A DNA stretch of 64,000 nt from Christiangramia oceanisediminis (GTDB lineage: Bacteria > Bacteroidota > Bacteroidia > Flavobacteriales > Flavobacteriaceae), in assembly GCF_022570735.2 (NCBI RefSeq), contig NZ_JANCNS010000001.1:682001-746000 (forward strand). Reading direction: 5' to 3'. The notes beneath the pieces were generated by a model. That model had not been told where the DNA came from. It did not search any database and worked only from the letters and a program-made list of their open reading frames with translations. This document shows, one piece after another, positions 54,705 to 63,734 of the stretch (positions are counted from its first letter, which is position 1; the number at the start of each line of letters is the position of its first letter). The position numbers and the translations under genes are program-made.

Positions 54705-55315
54705 AATCTTTCTCTAAACTTTTCAGCGTATTCCCTAACCACCATCTCATCGATATAGGGCTCTTCATCGATCCTGCCAATCACTTCCACTTTAGCATGA
54801 TTTCTAATAGCGGCTTCCGTGGTGTGATGCTCAGCGCCGCTGAAAATGATCCCGATTTTACTGATCCCTCGGTTTTTCAGCGCTTCAATACTCAACAAGG
54901 TATGATTGATACTCCCCAGGTAATGTCTTGAAACCAGGATCACCACGTCATCTTTCCCGATAAGATCGGCAATGCTTTGAGTATCATTAAGCGGAACCAG
55001 TAACCCGCCGGCACCTTCTATTACCAGGTCATTTTTGGTTTCTGGGCGCTTTATATTTTTTAAATCGATGGTGATGCCGTCAATTTCAGCAGCGGCATGC
55101 GGACTCATAGGTGTCTTCAACGCATAGGCATTATCATGAAACCGGGTTTTTTTATTGGAGACCAGCCTTTTTACTTTATGAGAATCTGAATTATCCAGGT
55201 CACCCGCCTGTACAGGTTTCCAGTAATCGGCTTGCAGGGCTTCGATCACGATCGCCGAAACCACTGTTTTTCCTACTTCGGTTCCAATCCCGGTTATAAA
55301 AAATGTCTTGGGCAT
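54692..55315 (-). CDS. bioD: Dethiobiotin synthetase BioD
   Basis: A 207-residue P-loop ATPase with GIGTEVGKTVV at the start (about 9-19) and VIEGAGGLLVPL near 98-109. It closes the ureido ring. One base separates its start from the bioF stop, so bioF-bioD-bioA are tightly coupled. Confidence 0.94.
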   Translation of the reverse strand: MPKTFFITGIGTEVGKTVVSAIVIEALQADYWKPVQAGDLDNSDSHKVKRLVSNKKTRFHDNAYALKTPMSPHAAAEIDGITIDLKNIKRPETKNDLVIEGAGGLLVPLNDTQSIADLIGKDDVVILVSRHYLGSINHTLLSIEALKNRGISKIGIIFSGAEHHTTEAAIRNHAKVEVIGRIDEEPYIDEMVVREYAEKFRERLCEI

Positions 55316-55316
55316 A

Positions 55317-56489
55317 TTAGTGTTTCAAAATGATTTTAGATAAAATATTGATAGCTTCTGAAATCTCTTCTTCTGAATTATAAGAATGAATACAGAACCT
55401 GAGCCGCTCCCCACCTTCGGGCACCGTTGGCGAAAGTATGGCTTTTACATTGAATCCGCCTGCTTCCAAACCCGAAGCTACTTTTTTTGCCATGGAATTC
55501 CCCTTTATCAGGCAAACCTGAATAGCCGAATCACTTTCGATGAAATGTTGAGCCATATCATGGTTTTCAATTTCAGCCTTGAAAAAATCGATGTTCTTTC
55601 TCAAATTAAGGAGTTCAGACTGGGTATTTTCCAAACTCCTATATGCAGCGATAATACTAGCTACACTATGTGGCGGCAGGGCGGTGGTGTAAATAAAACT
55701 TCTGCAGTAATTCACCAGGTAATCTTTTAGCAGCTTGCTGCCGAGAATCGCTGCGCCATGAGCACCAATGGCCTTCCCAAAAGTGTAGATCCTTGCAAAG
55801 ACCTTTTTCTCCAACTCCATATGCTGCACCAGGCCTTCGCCCTTTTCTCCAAAAACACCTGTAGCATGCGCCTCGTCTATCACCAGCCTTGTATTATAAT
55901 TATCGGAAATCTTTATCAGCTCTTCCAGGTTTGGAGAATCACCATCCATGGAGAAGATCGATTCTGTCACGATGTAAACCTCCGAATTTTCATCAAACTC
56001 GATCCTTTCCAGTTTTTTCTGAAGATCCTCAAGATCATTATGCCTGAATTTGAATTTACGGGCATGGCTCATCTGTATCCCATCCCTTATCGAGGCATGC
56101 GAAAGCTCATCATAAACTATAAAATCATCCTTTTGAGGTACTGCTGAAAAAAAACCAATATTGGCATCGTAGCCAGAATTAAAGACTAAAGCCGACTGCG
56201 CATTATGAAAACTGGCCAGCTGATTCTCCAGGTTTTTGAACAACGGATAATTTCCCGATAAAAGCCTTGAACCAGTTGCCCCGTTTAAAGGAAAATGTTC
56301 CTTAACCAGCTTGGAAGCCGACTCAAAGATTTCCCTAGAACGAGAGAAACCCAGATAATCATTTGAAAAAAAATCCACACCCGAGTTCTGTGACCGGAGT
56401 TCACGAAAGGAATTCTCTTCTTTTCTTTTCTGAAGTCTTTTCTCTAACTTTAATGGAAGTTTTCGCATAGAACAAAAATAATCATTCAT
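55317..56489 (-). CDS. bioF: 8-amino-7-oxononanoate synthase BioF
   Basis: About 383-390 residues. PLP-dependent alpha-oxoamine synthase: D205 and H208 (VIDEAHATG), and K239 in YTFGKAIGAHG. It condenses pimeloyl-ACP/CoA with alanine. ATG codons at 56489 and 56468 are possible starts. A TATTTTTG -7-like box lies at the complement of 56473-56480; if real, it fits the 56468 start with almost no leader. It is head to head with the mgtC-like gene at 56498. Confidence 0.93.
   Translation of the reverse strand: MNDYFCSMRKLPLKLEKRLQKRKEENSFRELRSQNSGVDFFSNDYLGFSRSREIFESASKLVKEHFPLNGATGSRLLSGNYPLFKNLENQLASFHNAQSALVFNSGYDANIGFFSAVPQKDDFIVYDELSHASIRDGIQMSHARKFKFRHNDLEDLQKKLERIEFDENSEVYIVTESIFSMDGDSPNLEELIKISDNYNTRLVIDEAHATGVFGEKGEGLVQHMELEKKVFARIYTFGKAIGAHGAAILGSKLLKDYLVNYCRSFIYTTALPPHSVASIIAAYRSLENTQSELLNLRKNIDFFKAEIENHDMAQHFIESDSAIQVCLIKGNSMAKKVASGLEAGGFNVKAILSPTVPEGGERLRFCIHSYNSEEEISEAINILSKIILKH
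56473..56480 (-). promoter_or_regulatory. Candidate -7 promoter box for bioF
   Basis: The minus strand reads TATTTTTG, then TTCT and the ATG at 56468. I see no -33 element at the right distance. If functional, the bioF transcript would be nearly leaderless. Confidence 0.35.
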
Positions 56490-56497
56490 TAGGATTT

Positions 56498-56935
56498 ATG
56501 GACTGGAGTTTATTTGCTTTACGAGTTAGCCTTGCAACTATTGCCGGATTGATCATAGGCCTGGAAAGAGAGATACAGGGTAAAGGCGCCGGACTTAAAA
56601 CCAACGCACTGGTAGCATTGGGCGCTTCGATTTTTATATTGATGTCACTAGATTTTGAAGGAGATAAATATGTAGACATCACCCGTGTTTTAGGCCAGGT
56701 CGTGGTGGGAATTGGCTTTATAGGCGCCGGAACCATTCTTGAAAAGAAAGACAAGGTAAAAGGTCTTACCACTGCTGCAACGGTTTGGTGCAGCGCTGCT
56801 TCAGGTTGTCTTGCCGGCTATGGGCTTTATACCGAACTCGCGATCGTAAGTTCTATAATCCTGATCATCAACCTCGTTTTCGGATACATAGAACATAAAA
56901 TGATCAAAAAGAAGAAAAAGGAAAGCGATGACTAA
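56498..56935 (+). CDS. MgtC/SapB family membrane protein
   Basis: A 145-residue protein with four spans and the family core ATIAGLIIGLEREIQGKGAG and GIGFIGAGTILEKKDK (about 70-86). It lacks the C-terminal soluble domain of classical MgtC (about 230 residues), so it is the short SapB-like form. Role in Mg2+ or phosphate stress is possible but untested here. Its end converges 2 bp from mnhG. Confidence 0.85.
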   Translation: MDWSLFALRVSLATIAGLIIGLEREIQGKGAGLKTNALVALGASIFILMSLDFEGDKYVDITRVLGQVVVGIGFIGAGTILEKKDKVKGLTTAATVWCSAASGCLAGYGLYTELAIVSSIILIINLVFGYIEHKMIKKKKKESDD

Positions 56936-56937
56936 AA

Positions 56938-57348
56938 TTATTTATCACCGTTCATTTTAGAGTGGTCTACGTTATCTTCAGGAGTATTATCAACCACACT
57001 CTTTAATTCATGTGTGTTCTTCTGATATTTCCCGCTAAGATCATCCATCACCGATTTATCCCAAAGCTTGACCCCTATAAAATAAGAAGCCCTGCCAATA
57101 AGATGCGCACTTACCGGGGCGGTAAGAAAGATGAATAATATAATCACAAAGGCCTGGGAAGTAACATCAGAATCACTGAAATACACCATACTGGCCATAA
57201 GCAAAAGCCCAACCCCGAGGGTCGCGGCTTTGGTAGTCACCGAAATGCGAAGATAGGTATCCGGCATACGTATCATTCCAACAGCAGCCAGGAGTACAAA
57301 TAAGGCTCCGAAAGTAGCAAGAGTTCCTATGATAATATCTATGATCAT
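56938..57348 (-). CDS. mnhG: Mrp/Mnh antiporter subunit G
   Basis: A 136-residue three-span protein (IGTLATFGALFVLLAAVGMI, MPDTYLRISVTTKAATLGVG) of the MnhG/MrpG family; usual length is near 120, with a charged C-terminal tail here. Last gene of the operon; overlaps mnhF by 4 bp. Confidence 0.9.
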   Translation of the reverse strand: MIIDIIIGTLATFGALFVLLAAVGMIRMPDTYLRISVTTKAATLGVGLLLMASMVYFSDSDVTSQAFVIILFIFLTAPVSAHLIGRASYFIGVKLWDKSVMDDLSGKYQKNTHELKSVVDNTPEDNVDHSKMNGDK

Positions 57349-57617
57349 TTTCTTCTTCTTTTTTCCAGGTAATAAGATAAAGCTACGGTACTCAAAAAGG
57401 CGATTAGGGCCAGGATTAGCGCTACATCCATTAATGTTGAATGATCGTAGACGATACTATAAATGGCAATAACCCCTATACCTGTGGTTATGATAAGGTC
57501 CAGTGAAATGATCTTATCAGCAATACTTGGACCCTTGATGAACCTCCAGAATATCAGTACGGCAGAGATCACCAGTACAGGTAGAATTATATAATATAAA
57601 TAGTCTTCTAACGTCAT
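57345..57617 (-). CDS. mnhF: Mrp/Mnh antiporter subunit F
   Basis: A 90-residue three-span protein with KGPSIADKIISLDLI, the MnhF/MrpF signature. It overlaps mnhG and mnhE by 4 bp at each side, indicating coupled translation. Confidence 0.9.
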   Translation of the reverse strand: MTLEDYLYYIILPVLVISAVLIFWRFIKGPSIADKIISLDLIITTGIGVIAIYSIVYDHSTLMDVALILALIAFLSTVALSYYLEKRRRK

Positions 57618-58096
57618 GATTTAAATACTTCCAATATTCTACGTTCAAATCCGTCCTTAATACTTCTGATGAACTTCTCTTTATCGTCTATGTACATGGC
57701 ATGCACAAAAAGCACTTTTTTATCGTTGGAAACATCAATACTTAAAGTTCCCGGAGTAAGTGAGATCATATTCGCCAGGACCGTAATAGCAAGATCTGAC
57801 TTCACTTCCAGTGGTACCATGATGATACCCGGAGTCATATTAAGTCTTGGTGTGATCACTTCATAAGCTACCTGCAGATTTGCCTTTACCAGCTCATATA
57901 AAAAGAACAAAAGCAATAAAATCGTCTTCGGAACAATTAAAAAATATCTTGTTTTTCCCCTTCCGGCAGTGATCAGCCACAGGATATGAAAATTAAGAAA
58001 GAACCCAAATAAATAATTCTCAAAAGAAAAATCTCCTGTAAGGGCAACCCAGACAAAAGTGAGTAATATGTTAGATAAGAATTTATTCTTCATCAT
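57614..58096 (-). CDS. mnhE: Mrp/Mnh antiporter subunit E
   Basis: A 160-residue MnhE/MrpE protein: two to three N-terminal spans, then LVKANLQVAYEVITPRL and TVLANMISLTPGTLSIDV. Required for antiporter assembly. One base separates it from mnhD. Confidence 0.9.
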   Translation of the reverse strand: MMKNKFLSNILLTFVWVALTGDFSFENYLFGFFLNFHILWLITAGRGKTRYFLIVPKTILLLLFFLYELVKANLQVAYEVITPRLNMTPGIIMVPLEVKSDLAITVLANMISLTPGTLSIDVSNDKKVLFVHAMYIDDKEKFIRSIKDGFERRILEVFKS

Positions 58097-58097
58097 C

Positions 58098-59612
58098 CTA
58101 CTTCGACGTTTTTAAAACCGTGTTGATATACCCTTCGGTATTTACCAGTTCACTGGCAATCCTTGCCGACACCTCCTGAATATGCTCTGCGCCAAACCCG
58201 ATGTACAAAGATACAATACTCAATAAAGCCACCGGAAATATGAACTGCCACCTTTTAAAGGTGGTCATATTTTCAAAATAACCAAAATGTTTTCTAAACG
58301 GAAGTTCTTCGCCTTTTTTCCAGAAAACTTCTGCCCACAATCTTGCAATGATCACAAGGGTAATAAAACTCGCAAAAATGATCGCTGCCACGGTTATGTA
58401 AGAACCCTGGCTAAAGCCTGCCTTGATCAGGTTGATCTTTGGCCAAAATCCAGATAATGGAGGGATACCCACCAGTGAAAACAACGGGATAAACAAGAGC
58501 AAACTTATTTTTGGCCATTTCGCATAAATATCACCTAACTGGCGCATGCTGTTAGTTCCCTTGATTCGGTAAACCACTCCACTTAACATGAACAGGTTGG
58601 TCTTTACAACAATATCGTGTATAAGGTAAAAGATAGCCCCTGCAATGGCAATTTCGGTTAACATTCCCAAACCAGCGATCATATAACCTATGTGGCAAAT
58701 AATAAGATAGGAAAACACCTTTCTCATATTATTCTGAACCAGGGCACCAATTCCTCCACTTATTAGGGTGAGAATTGCAATAATGATAAGGATCTTATTC
58801 AGGAAGACGTCACCTGTAAAAATAAGTGTGAACACCCTCAATAAAGCATAAACCCCTACTTTGGTCAATAGTCCCCCAAATATCGCTGAAACGGCGAAAG
58901 GCGGTGTATGGTACGATGCCGGCAGCCAGAAATACAAGGGAAAAACACCCGCCTTGATCCCGAAACCAATAAGGAAAAGTATACCTGTAATTTCTACCAG
59001 CCCGCGATTTTCAACTTCTGCGACCTTCCCGGCCAGATCGGCCATATTAAGACTTCCGGTAAGTCCGTAAAGAACCGCGATAGCCGTTAAAAAGATCATG
59101 GATGCAAGGATATTAAGCGTAAAGTATTTTACTGCTCCCTCTAACTGGGCCTTTTCTCCTCCAATGGTGATCAATACAAATGAGCTAATAATGATAATTT
59201 CAAACCATACATATAAGTTGAAGATATCTCCTGTTAGGAAAGCTCCATTAAGCCCCAGCAATAAAAAGTGAAGGATGGGAAAATACCCGAATCTAAGCCG
59301 GTCTCTCAATACAGACCCCGCCGAAAATATGGAAACGGCAAGCCCGGCTATGGCGGTTAAAAGCACCAGTGTTACTGCCAGTGTATCTGCCACAAAAGTG
59401 ATCCCAAATGGCGCCTCCCAGTTACCCGACTGTATGGTCATGGTCCCGTTCACCCATACTTCGTAGAAAAGCCATCCTGCAAGGCCAACACTAATAAAGC
59501 TTCCAATTACGCTAAAAACCTTCTGAAAACTGATCTTAAACCAGGCAAACATAAGTATCACACTTATGGCTATTTGAAGGAAAAGAGGATATAAAATTAT
59601 CTGTTGTGTCAT
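58098..59612 (-). CDS. mnhD: Mrp/Mnh antiporter subunit D (proton-pumping type)
   Basis: A 504-residue NuoM/N-like subunit with about 14 spans. The ion-pathway motif [11 protein letters not shown] and the Glu/Lys helix region [14 protein letters not shown] are present. It conducts H+ in the Mrp complex. Its start overlaps the mnhC stop by 4 bp. Confidence 0.92.
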   Translation of the reverse strand: MTQQIILYPLFLQIAISVILMFAWFKISFQKVFSVIGSFISVGLAGWLFYEVWVNGTMTIQSGNWEAPFGITFVADTLAVTLVLLTAIAGLAVSIFSAGSVLRDRLRFGYFPILHFLLLGLNGAFLTGDIFNLYVWFEIIIISSFVLITIGGEKAQLEGAVKYFTLNILASMIFLTAIAVLYGLTGSLNMADLAGKVAEVENRGLVEITGILFLIGFGIKAGVFPLYFWLPASYHTPPFAVSAIFGGLLTKVGVYALLRVFTLIFTGDVFLNKILIIIAILTLISGGIGALVQNNMRKVFSYLIICHIGYMIAGLGMLTEIAIAGAIFYLIHDIVVKTNLFMLSGVVYRIKGTNSMRQLGDIYAKWPKISLLLFIPLFSLVGIPPLSGFWPKINLIKAGFSQGSYITVAAIIFASFITLVIIARLWAEVFWKKGEELPFRKHFGYFENMTTFKRWQFIFPVALLSIVSLYIGFGAEHIQEVSARIASELVNTEGYINTVLKTSK

Positions 59613-59962
59613 GAATCTTCGTCGGTTGCGTTCATTTCATCAAGATCGTCTGTTCGTACCACGGTGTGCGCTCGTTTTACCAGTACAATGGCAAAAGACT
59701 GCAGACCGAAACTAATCACGATCGCTGTAAGGATCAATGCCTGAGGCACCGGATCGGCAAAAGCTTCAGAAAAGACCTTTGCATCCCCGGGAATTATAGG
59801 CGGCGCTCCCTTGGTGATACGCCCAAGAAAAAATATGAGCAGGTTCGCACCATTACCAAGCAAAATAATTCCAATGATCAGTTTTACCAGACTTCGCCTT
59901 AACATCATATAGATGCCGGTCGCATATAAAATTCCGATCATTATTGCTAAAAGGATCTCCAT
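59609..59962 (-). CDS. mnhC: Mrp/Mnh antiporter subunit C
   Basis: A 117-residue NuoK-like protein with three spans ([37 protein letters not shown]). Small membrane subunit of Mrp. Confidence 0.92.
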   Translation of the reverse strand: MEILLAIMIGILYATGIYMMLRRSLVKLIIGIILLGNGANLLIFFLGRITKGAPPIIPGDAKVFSEAFADPVPQALILTAIVISFGLQSFAIVLVKRAHTVVRTDDLDEMNATDEDS

Positions 59963-59963
59963 A

Positions 59964-60380
59964 TCAGGCCGATTCTGAAATTGTGAAAATTATTGTAAGG
60001 GTTACTCCTACTACCACCAGGTAAACCCCAATATCAAAAAACAAGGCTGAGCCCACAGAGCCCAGAATTGCCACCGGGTCATGCGACCATAATCCAGTCA
60101 TAAAAGGCAAATCTGTAAACAGGACTGGTGCGAGCCCGCTCAAAAAAGAGATGGATAGTCCTAAAGGTATTAGAAATCCAGGGTGAATCACCAGTAGTTC
60201 CTTGGTGTTGGGCAAGCCATTCGCAAAGGCATGTAAGATAAAAGCGATTGCCGCAATTAGTCCGCCAACAAAACCTCCACCAGGCAAATAGTGCCCTCGA
60301 AGTAGGATGAACACCGAAAAAACCAGCAATACTGGTAACAGGTAATTCGATGCCGTTTTTAATATGATCGTTGTTCGCAT
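59964..60380 (-). CDS. mnhB: Mrp/Mnh antiporter subunit B
   Basis: A 138-residue MnhB/MrpB protein with four spans and [19 protein letters not shown]. It is a separate gene here, as in the seven-gene Mrp type, 1 bp from mnhC and 12 bp after mnhA. Confidence 0.92.
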   Translation of the reverse strand: MRTTIILKTASNYLLPVLLVFSVFILLRGHYLPGGGFVGGLIAAIAFILHAFANGLPNTKELLVIHPGFLIPLGLSISFLSGLAPVLFTDLPFMTGLWSHDPVAILGSVGSALFFDIGVYLVVVGVTLTIIFTISESA

Positions 60381-60392
60381 AATTTCCAGATT

Positions 60393-62714
60393 CTATTTAT
60401 CCTGATAGCGTTTTCTATCTGCCATTTTCAACCTCAATTTCATAAGCCCGAATACACCTACTGCTGCGATCGAGAGAACAGAAATCTCGATTAGCGTATC
60501 TGCACCCCTGAAGTCTACCAGGATCACGTTCACCACATTCTTTCCGTGAGCCTCGAGGTAGGCATTTTGAGCATAAAATTCACTAACATTCTTATTTACC
60601 GGCTCTGCCAGGACTTCCAGTGCAAGGGTAGTGATCAGGATTCCAAAAATCGATGATAATATTCCGTCCCTAACCCGGGTCTTGTAATCTGACAATTTTA
60701 AATACTTAGGAAGTTTATACAGCACCAGCACAAAAAGGATCACCGTAAGGGTATCTATAGAAAACTGGGTCATGGCAAGATCGGGCGCACTGTAGATCAC
60801 AAAGATCAAACAGATGGCCAGACCCACGACTCCCATCCCAACAACGGCCGAAAGCCTTGACTGGGTAAAAACAGTATAAAATATTCCGCCAATCAATATA
60901 AGCGTAGTACCAATTTCATAAATAGTGAGCCTGGACAGCGAGTGATAATCGATCACGAAATTCGTATTTCCGAACAGAATATATCCTACCAGCACTACCA
61001 GGAAAAGAATGATTATCGAAATATAATTCCTCAGATATCCGTTCTGAAAAAATCCAGTCCAGAAATAGGAGATATCTATAAAAACCTTATTGAACCTGAC
61101 CAGGAGGCTTTCAGGAGAAATATTATCGAATCTTGCTGCCTTTGATTCGAGCTTCGCTGAAGGCTTTACAAAGAAATAAAGAGCAATTCCTGTAGCAATG
61201 GTTATAAGGCTGAGAATGAATACCAGGTTAAATCCATGCCACAAAGCAAGGTGAATTTCGGAAGCATCTGCACCCATGGCCTCTACTACCGGCTTTACCA
61301 GAGAGGACTCAATAATGAAAGGTGCCACCCCGAATACGATTCCCAGTATTGCCAGAAGCACTGGTGGAAACCATAAGATAAAGCCAGGTTTTTTTACATT
61401 TTCATGTTCCTGAGGCAACTTTCCTGTAAAAGGTTTGATCCCGGCGACAAAGCCGGCATAAAGCAATAATATTTTAGTGATCACGATAGCGATGATCAAA
61501 ATGATCGCCAGCATTTCTGAATGAAGCGTCGCTTCGTAGGTCAATTCTTTTCCAAGGAAACCAATTGTAGGCGGAATACCTGCACTCGAGATCGCTGCAA
61601 GGATTCCCGCGATCCCAACCGGTAGCATGATCTTATTGAGACCGGCAAGCCTGGTAACATCCCGGGTATGAGTTTGATGATCTATAATTCCGGTAACCAG
61701 GAATAAAGTAGCTTTATATAATGCGTGAACTATGATGAATACTGCCGCCGCAAGAAATGCCTCCTGCGTTCCAAGCCCTGTTAAGAACACGAGGATACCA
61801 AGGGCCGAAATCGTTGAATAGGCAAGTATTCCTTTAAGGTCGGTTCTAAAGAGCGTATGAATTGCAGAATATAGCATTGTGACTCCACCCACAGCTATTA
61901 AACTGATATTCCAAAGGTCTTCTCCTCCTAAAACGGGCGTAAAACGCATTAACAAATACACACCGGCCTTAACCATCGTTGCCGAATGCAGATAAGTAGA
62001 AACAGGAGTAGGAGCCTTCATCGCGCCCGGTAACCAGAAATGGAATGGAAACTGTGCCGACTTTGTAAATGCTGCTCCAAAGATGAATAATACAGCAAGA
62101 AAATAGAATTCGTGGCCGGTGATCGCATCTTGCATGCTTAGCATTTCAGAAATGCTGTAAGTCCCGGTCATGGTGTTCAGTAAGAGCGCACCTGCAAGTA
62201 GAAACAAACCACCAATTCCTGTTATCCCCAGGGCGGTTAGCGCCGATTTTCTTGAAGCCGGATTGGTATTATTAAAACCTATCAGGAAAAAGGAAGAGAT
62301 ACTCGTTAACTCCCAGAACACGAACAAGGTGATCATATTATCTGAAAGTACCAGCCCCAGCATGGCTCCCATAAAGGAGGCCAAATATCCATAAAAGCGA
62401 TCTAAATACTCATGCCCTTTCAAATAGGAAGAAGTATAGAAAAATACCAGAAATCCTATTCCTGTGATCAGCAAGGAGAATAGCAGTGATAGGCCGTCCA
62501 GTTTAAAGCCAAGATCCACGCCAAATGATGGTATCCACTGGTAAGTCTTTAGGAAAACTTCGCCATTAGACACAGGTAATATAAATTGAGTGAAATATAA
62601 AAACAGGCCTAATGGGATTATTGAAGCGAGTAAAGAAAGCTTACCCTTAAAAAATTTTCCCGCGAAAACGAGAAAAATAGAGAATAAAAAACCTGTAAGA
62701 ATTGCGGTAAGCAT
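60393..62714 (-). CDS. mnhA: Mrp/Mnh antiporter subunit A
   Basis: A 773-residue subunit with a NuoL/M-like first part (about 1-500; conserved HSATMVKAGVYLLMR and FWELTSISSFFLIG) and a C-terminal extension with further spans that corresponds to the MrpA-specific domain seen also in MbhE-type proteins. It is the main Na+/H+ pathway subunit. The complete set A-G is in one operon, so the Mrp antiporter should be functional, for salt and pH homeostasis. A TATATTTG -7 box (complement of 62738-62745) lies upstream. Confidence 0.94.
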   Translation of the reverse strand: MLTAILTGFLFSIFLVFAGKFFKGKLSLLASIIPLGLFLYFTQFILPVSNGEVFLKTYQWIPSFGVDLGFKLDGLSLLFSLLITGIGFLVFFYTSSYLKGHEYLDRFYGYLASFMGAMLGLVLSDNMITLFVFWELTSISSFFLIGFNNTNPASRKSALTALGITGIGGLFLLAGALLLNTMTGTYSISEMLSMQDAITGHEFYFLAVLFIFGAAFTKSAQFPFHFWLPGAMKAPTPVSTYLHSATMVKAGVYLLMRFTPVLGGEDLWNISLIAVGGVTMLYSAIHTLFRTDLKGILAYSTISALGILVFLTGLGTQEAFLAAAVFIIVHALYKATLFLVTGIIDHQTHTRDVTRLAGLNKIMLPVGIAGILAAISSAGIPPTIGFLGKELTYEATLHSEMLAIILIIAIVITKILLLYAGFVAGIKPFTGKLPQEHENVKKPGFILWFPPVLLAILGIVFGVAPFIIESSLVKPVVEAMGADASEIHLALWHGFNLVFILSLITIATGIALYFFVKPSAKLESKAARFDNISPESLLVRFNKVFIDISYFWTGFFQNGYLRNYISIIILFLVVLVGYILFGNTNFVIDYHSLSRLTIYEIGTTLILIGGIFYTVFTQSRLSAVVGMGVVGLAICLIFVIYSAPDLAMTQFSIDTLTVILFVLVLYKLPKYLKLSDYKTRVRDGILSSIFGILITTLALEVLAEPVNKNVSEFYAQNAYLEAHGKNVVNVILVDFRGADTLIEISVLSIAAVGVFGLMKLRLKMADRKRYQDK

Positions 62715-62737
62715 ACTTATTAAAAATCTGTTCCTCG

Positions 62738-62745
62738 CAAATATA
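62738..62745 (-). promoter_or_regulatory. Candidate -7 box of the Mrp operon promoter
   Basis: The minus strand reads TATATTTG about 24 bases before the mnhA ATG. No TTG is visible at the right spacing, so only the -7 half is supported. Confidence 0.4.
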
Positions 62746-62893
62746 ATAGTTATTATTGAAGAATACTGAGCAGAAGAAGGCAGAGATGAACTTCGATCCT
62801 GTTAAGTAATTGTTATGAAGATAATTATGCCCAACAGCATTTTTTCAATCTATGCATAAGTAAAATCGATTGCACACCAGAAGTTTTTAAAGC

Positions 62894-62920
62894 AAAAATT
62901 ATTGTTTATCAATAATTTTT
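62894..62920. promoter_or_regulatory. Perfect inverted repeat upstream of the DUF2975-XRE pair
   Basis: AAAAATTATTG (62894-62904) and CAATAATTTTT (62910-62920) are exact inverted 11-mers around TTTAT, 31 bp before the DUF2975 start. It could be the operator of the XRE regulator at 63473. There is no long T-run and no upstream gene on this strand, so it is not a terminator. Confidence 0.5.
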
Positions 62921-62950
62921 ATAGTTTTACGCTGTATCAAGCTTTAAAAT

Positions 62951-63469
62951 ATGAAACCTCACCCCTATCTAAAATTGATCATCTCCATTTCATTCTACCT
63001 GCTTTTACTAAAATTTATCCTCTCGATTGGCTTATATCTCTGGATCTTATTTGGCGGAAGAATTAAATTACGATCAATAAATTTTCTGGATCAAAAACTG
63101 GTCGAAGAGTCATTCGGCGCCACTATGATTATTTCGACTTTTGAATTGGTTTTAACAGGGCTTTTTGCTTACTCTTTATATGTACTGAAAAAACTTGTTG
63201 AAGAATTTGAAAAAGAAAAACTGTACACCCCTAAACAAATTGCGGGATTGAAACTTGCAGGCTCAATGATTATAAGCATTACCATCCTGGAATGGTTTAT
63301 AGATTTTTTCACAAGAGCAGTTGCCGAGAGCCGTTTAAGCCTGGGGATCTATTTCGACAATCCTGGTAACCCCTGGCTTCTTATCGCTACCGGATTATTC
63401 TTCATTTATCTTAGTAAGGTATTTAAAAACAGTGCTGAATTAAAACGGGATAAAGACCTAACTATTTAA
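62951..63469 (+). CDS. DUF2975 membrane protein
   Basis: A 172-residue protein with four hydrophobic spans (about 9-35, 55-78, 95-115, 138-157) of the DUF2975 family. Such proteins are typically paired with a small XRE regulator, as here (3 bp to the next gene), and are thought to control its activity from the membrane. No catalytic motif visible. Confidence 0.82.
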   Translation: MKPHPYLKLIISISFYLLLLKFILSIGLYLWILFGGRIKLRSINFLDQKLVEESFGATMIISTFELVLTGLFAYSLYVLKKLVEEFEKEKLYTPKQIAGLKLAGSMIISITILEWFIDFFTRAVAESRLSLGIYFDNPGNPWLLIATGLFFIYLSKVFKNSAELKRDKDLTI

Positions 63470-63472
63470 AAA

Positions 63473-63685
63473 ATGGCAATTCAGATCAATCTCGATAAGA
63501 TCCTGGAAGAAAGAGGCATGAAGAGCAATGAACTGGCAGATATCATTGGGATCACCACGGCTAATCTTTCCATTCTGAAAACCGGAAAAGCAAAAGCCAT
63601 TCGATTTTCTACGCTGGAAGCCATCTGCAAAGCGCTGGATTGCCAGCCCGGAGACATACTCAGTCACAATCCGGAAAGCGAATAG
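63473..63685 (+). CDS. Small XRE-family transcriptional regulator
   Basis: A 70-residue Cro/C1-type helix-turn-helix protein: NLDKILEERGMKSNELADII then GITTANLSILKTGKAKAIRF and CKALDCQPGDIL. This is the YozG-like form found next to DUF2975. It probably binds the inverted repeat upstream of its partner gene, which is inference. Confidence 0.88.
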   Translation: MAIQINLDKILEERGMKSNELADIIGITTANLSILKTGKAKAIRFSTLEAICKALDCQPGDILSHNPESE

Positions 63686-63734
63686 TTCTTTCACTCCAAT
63701 AAAAATTTTACTTTAGAGCAAATTTCAAAAATCT

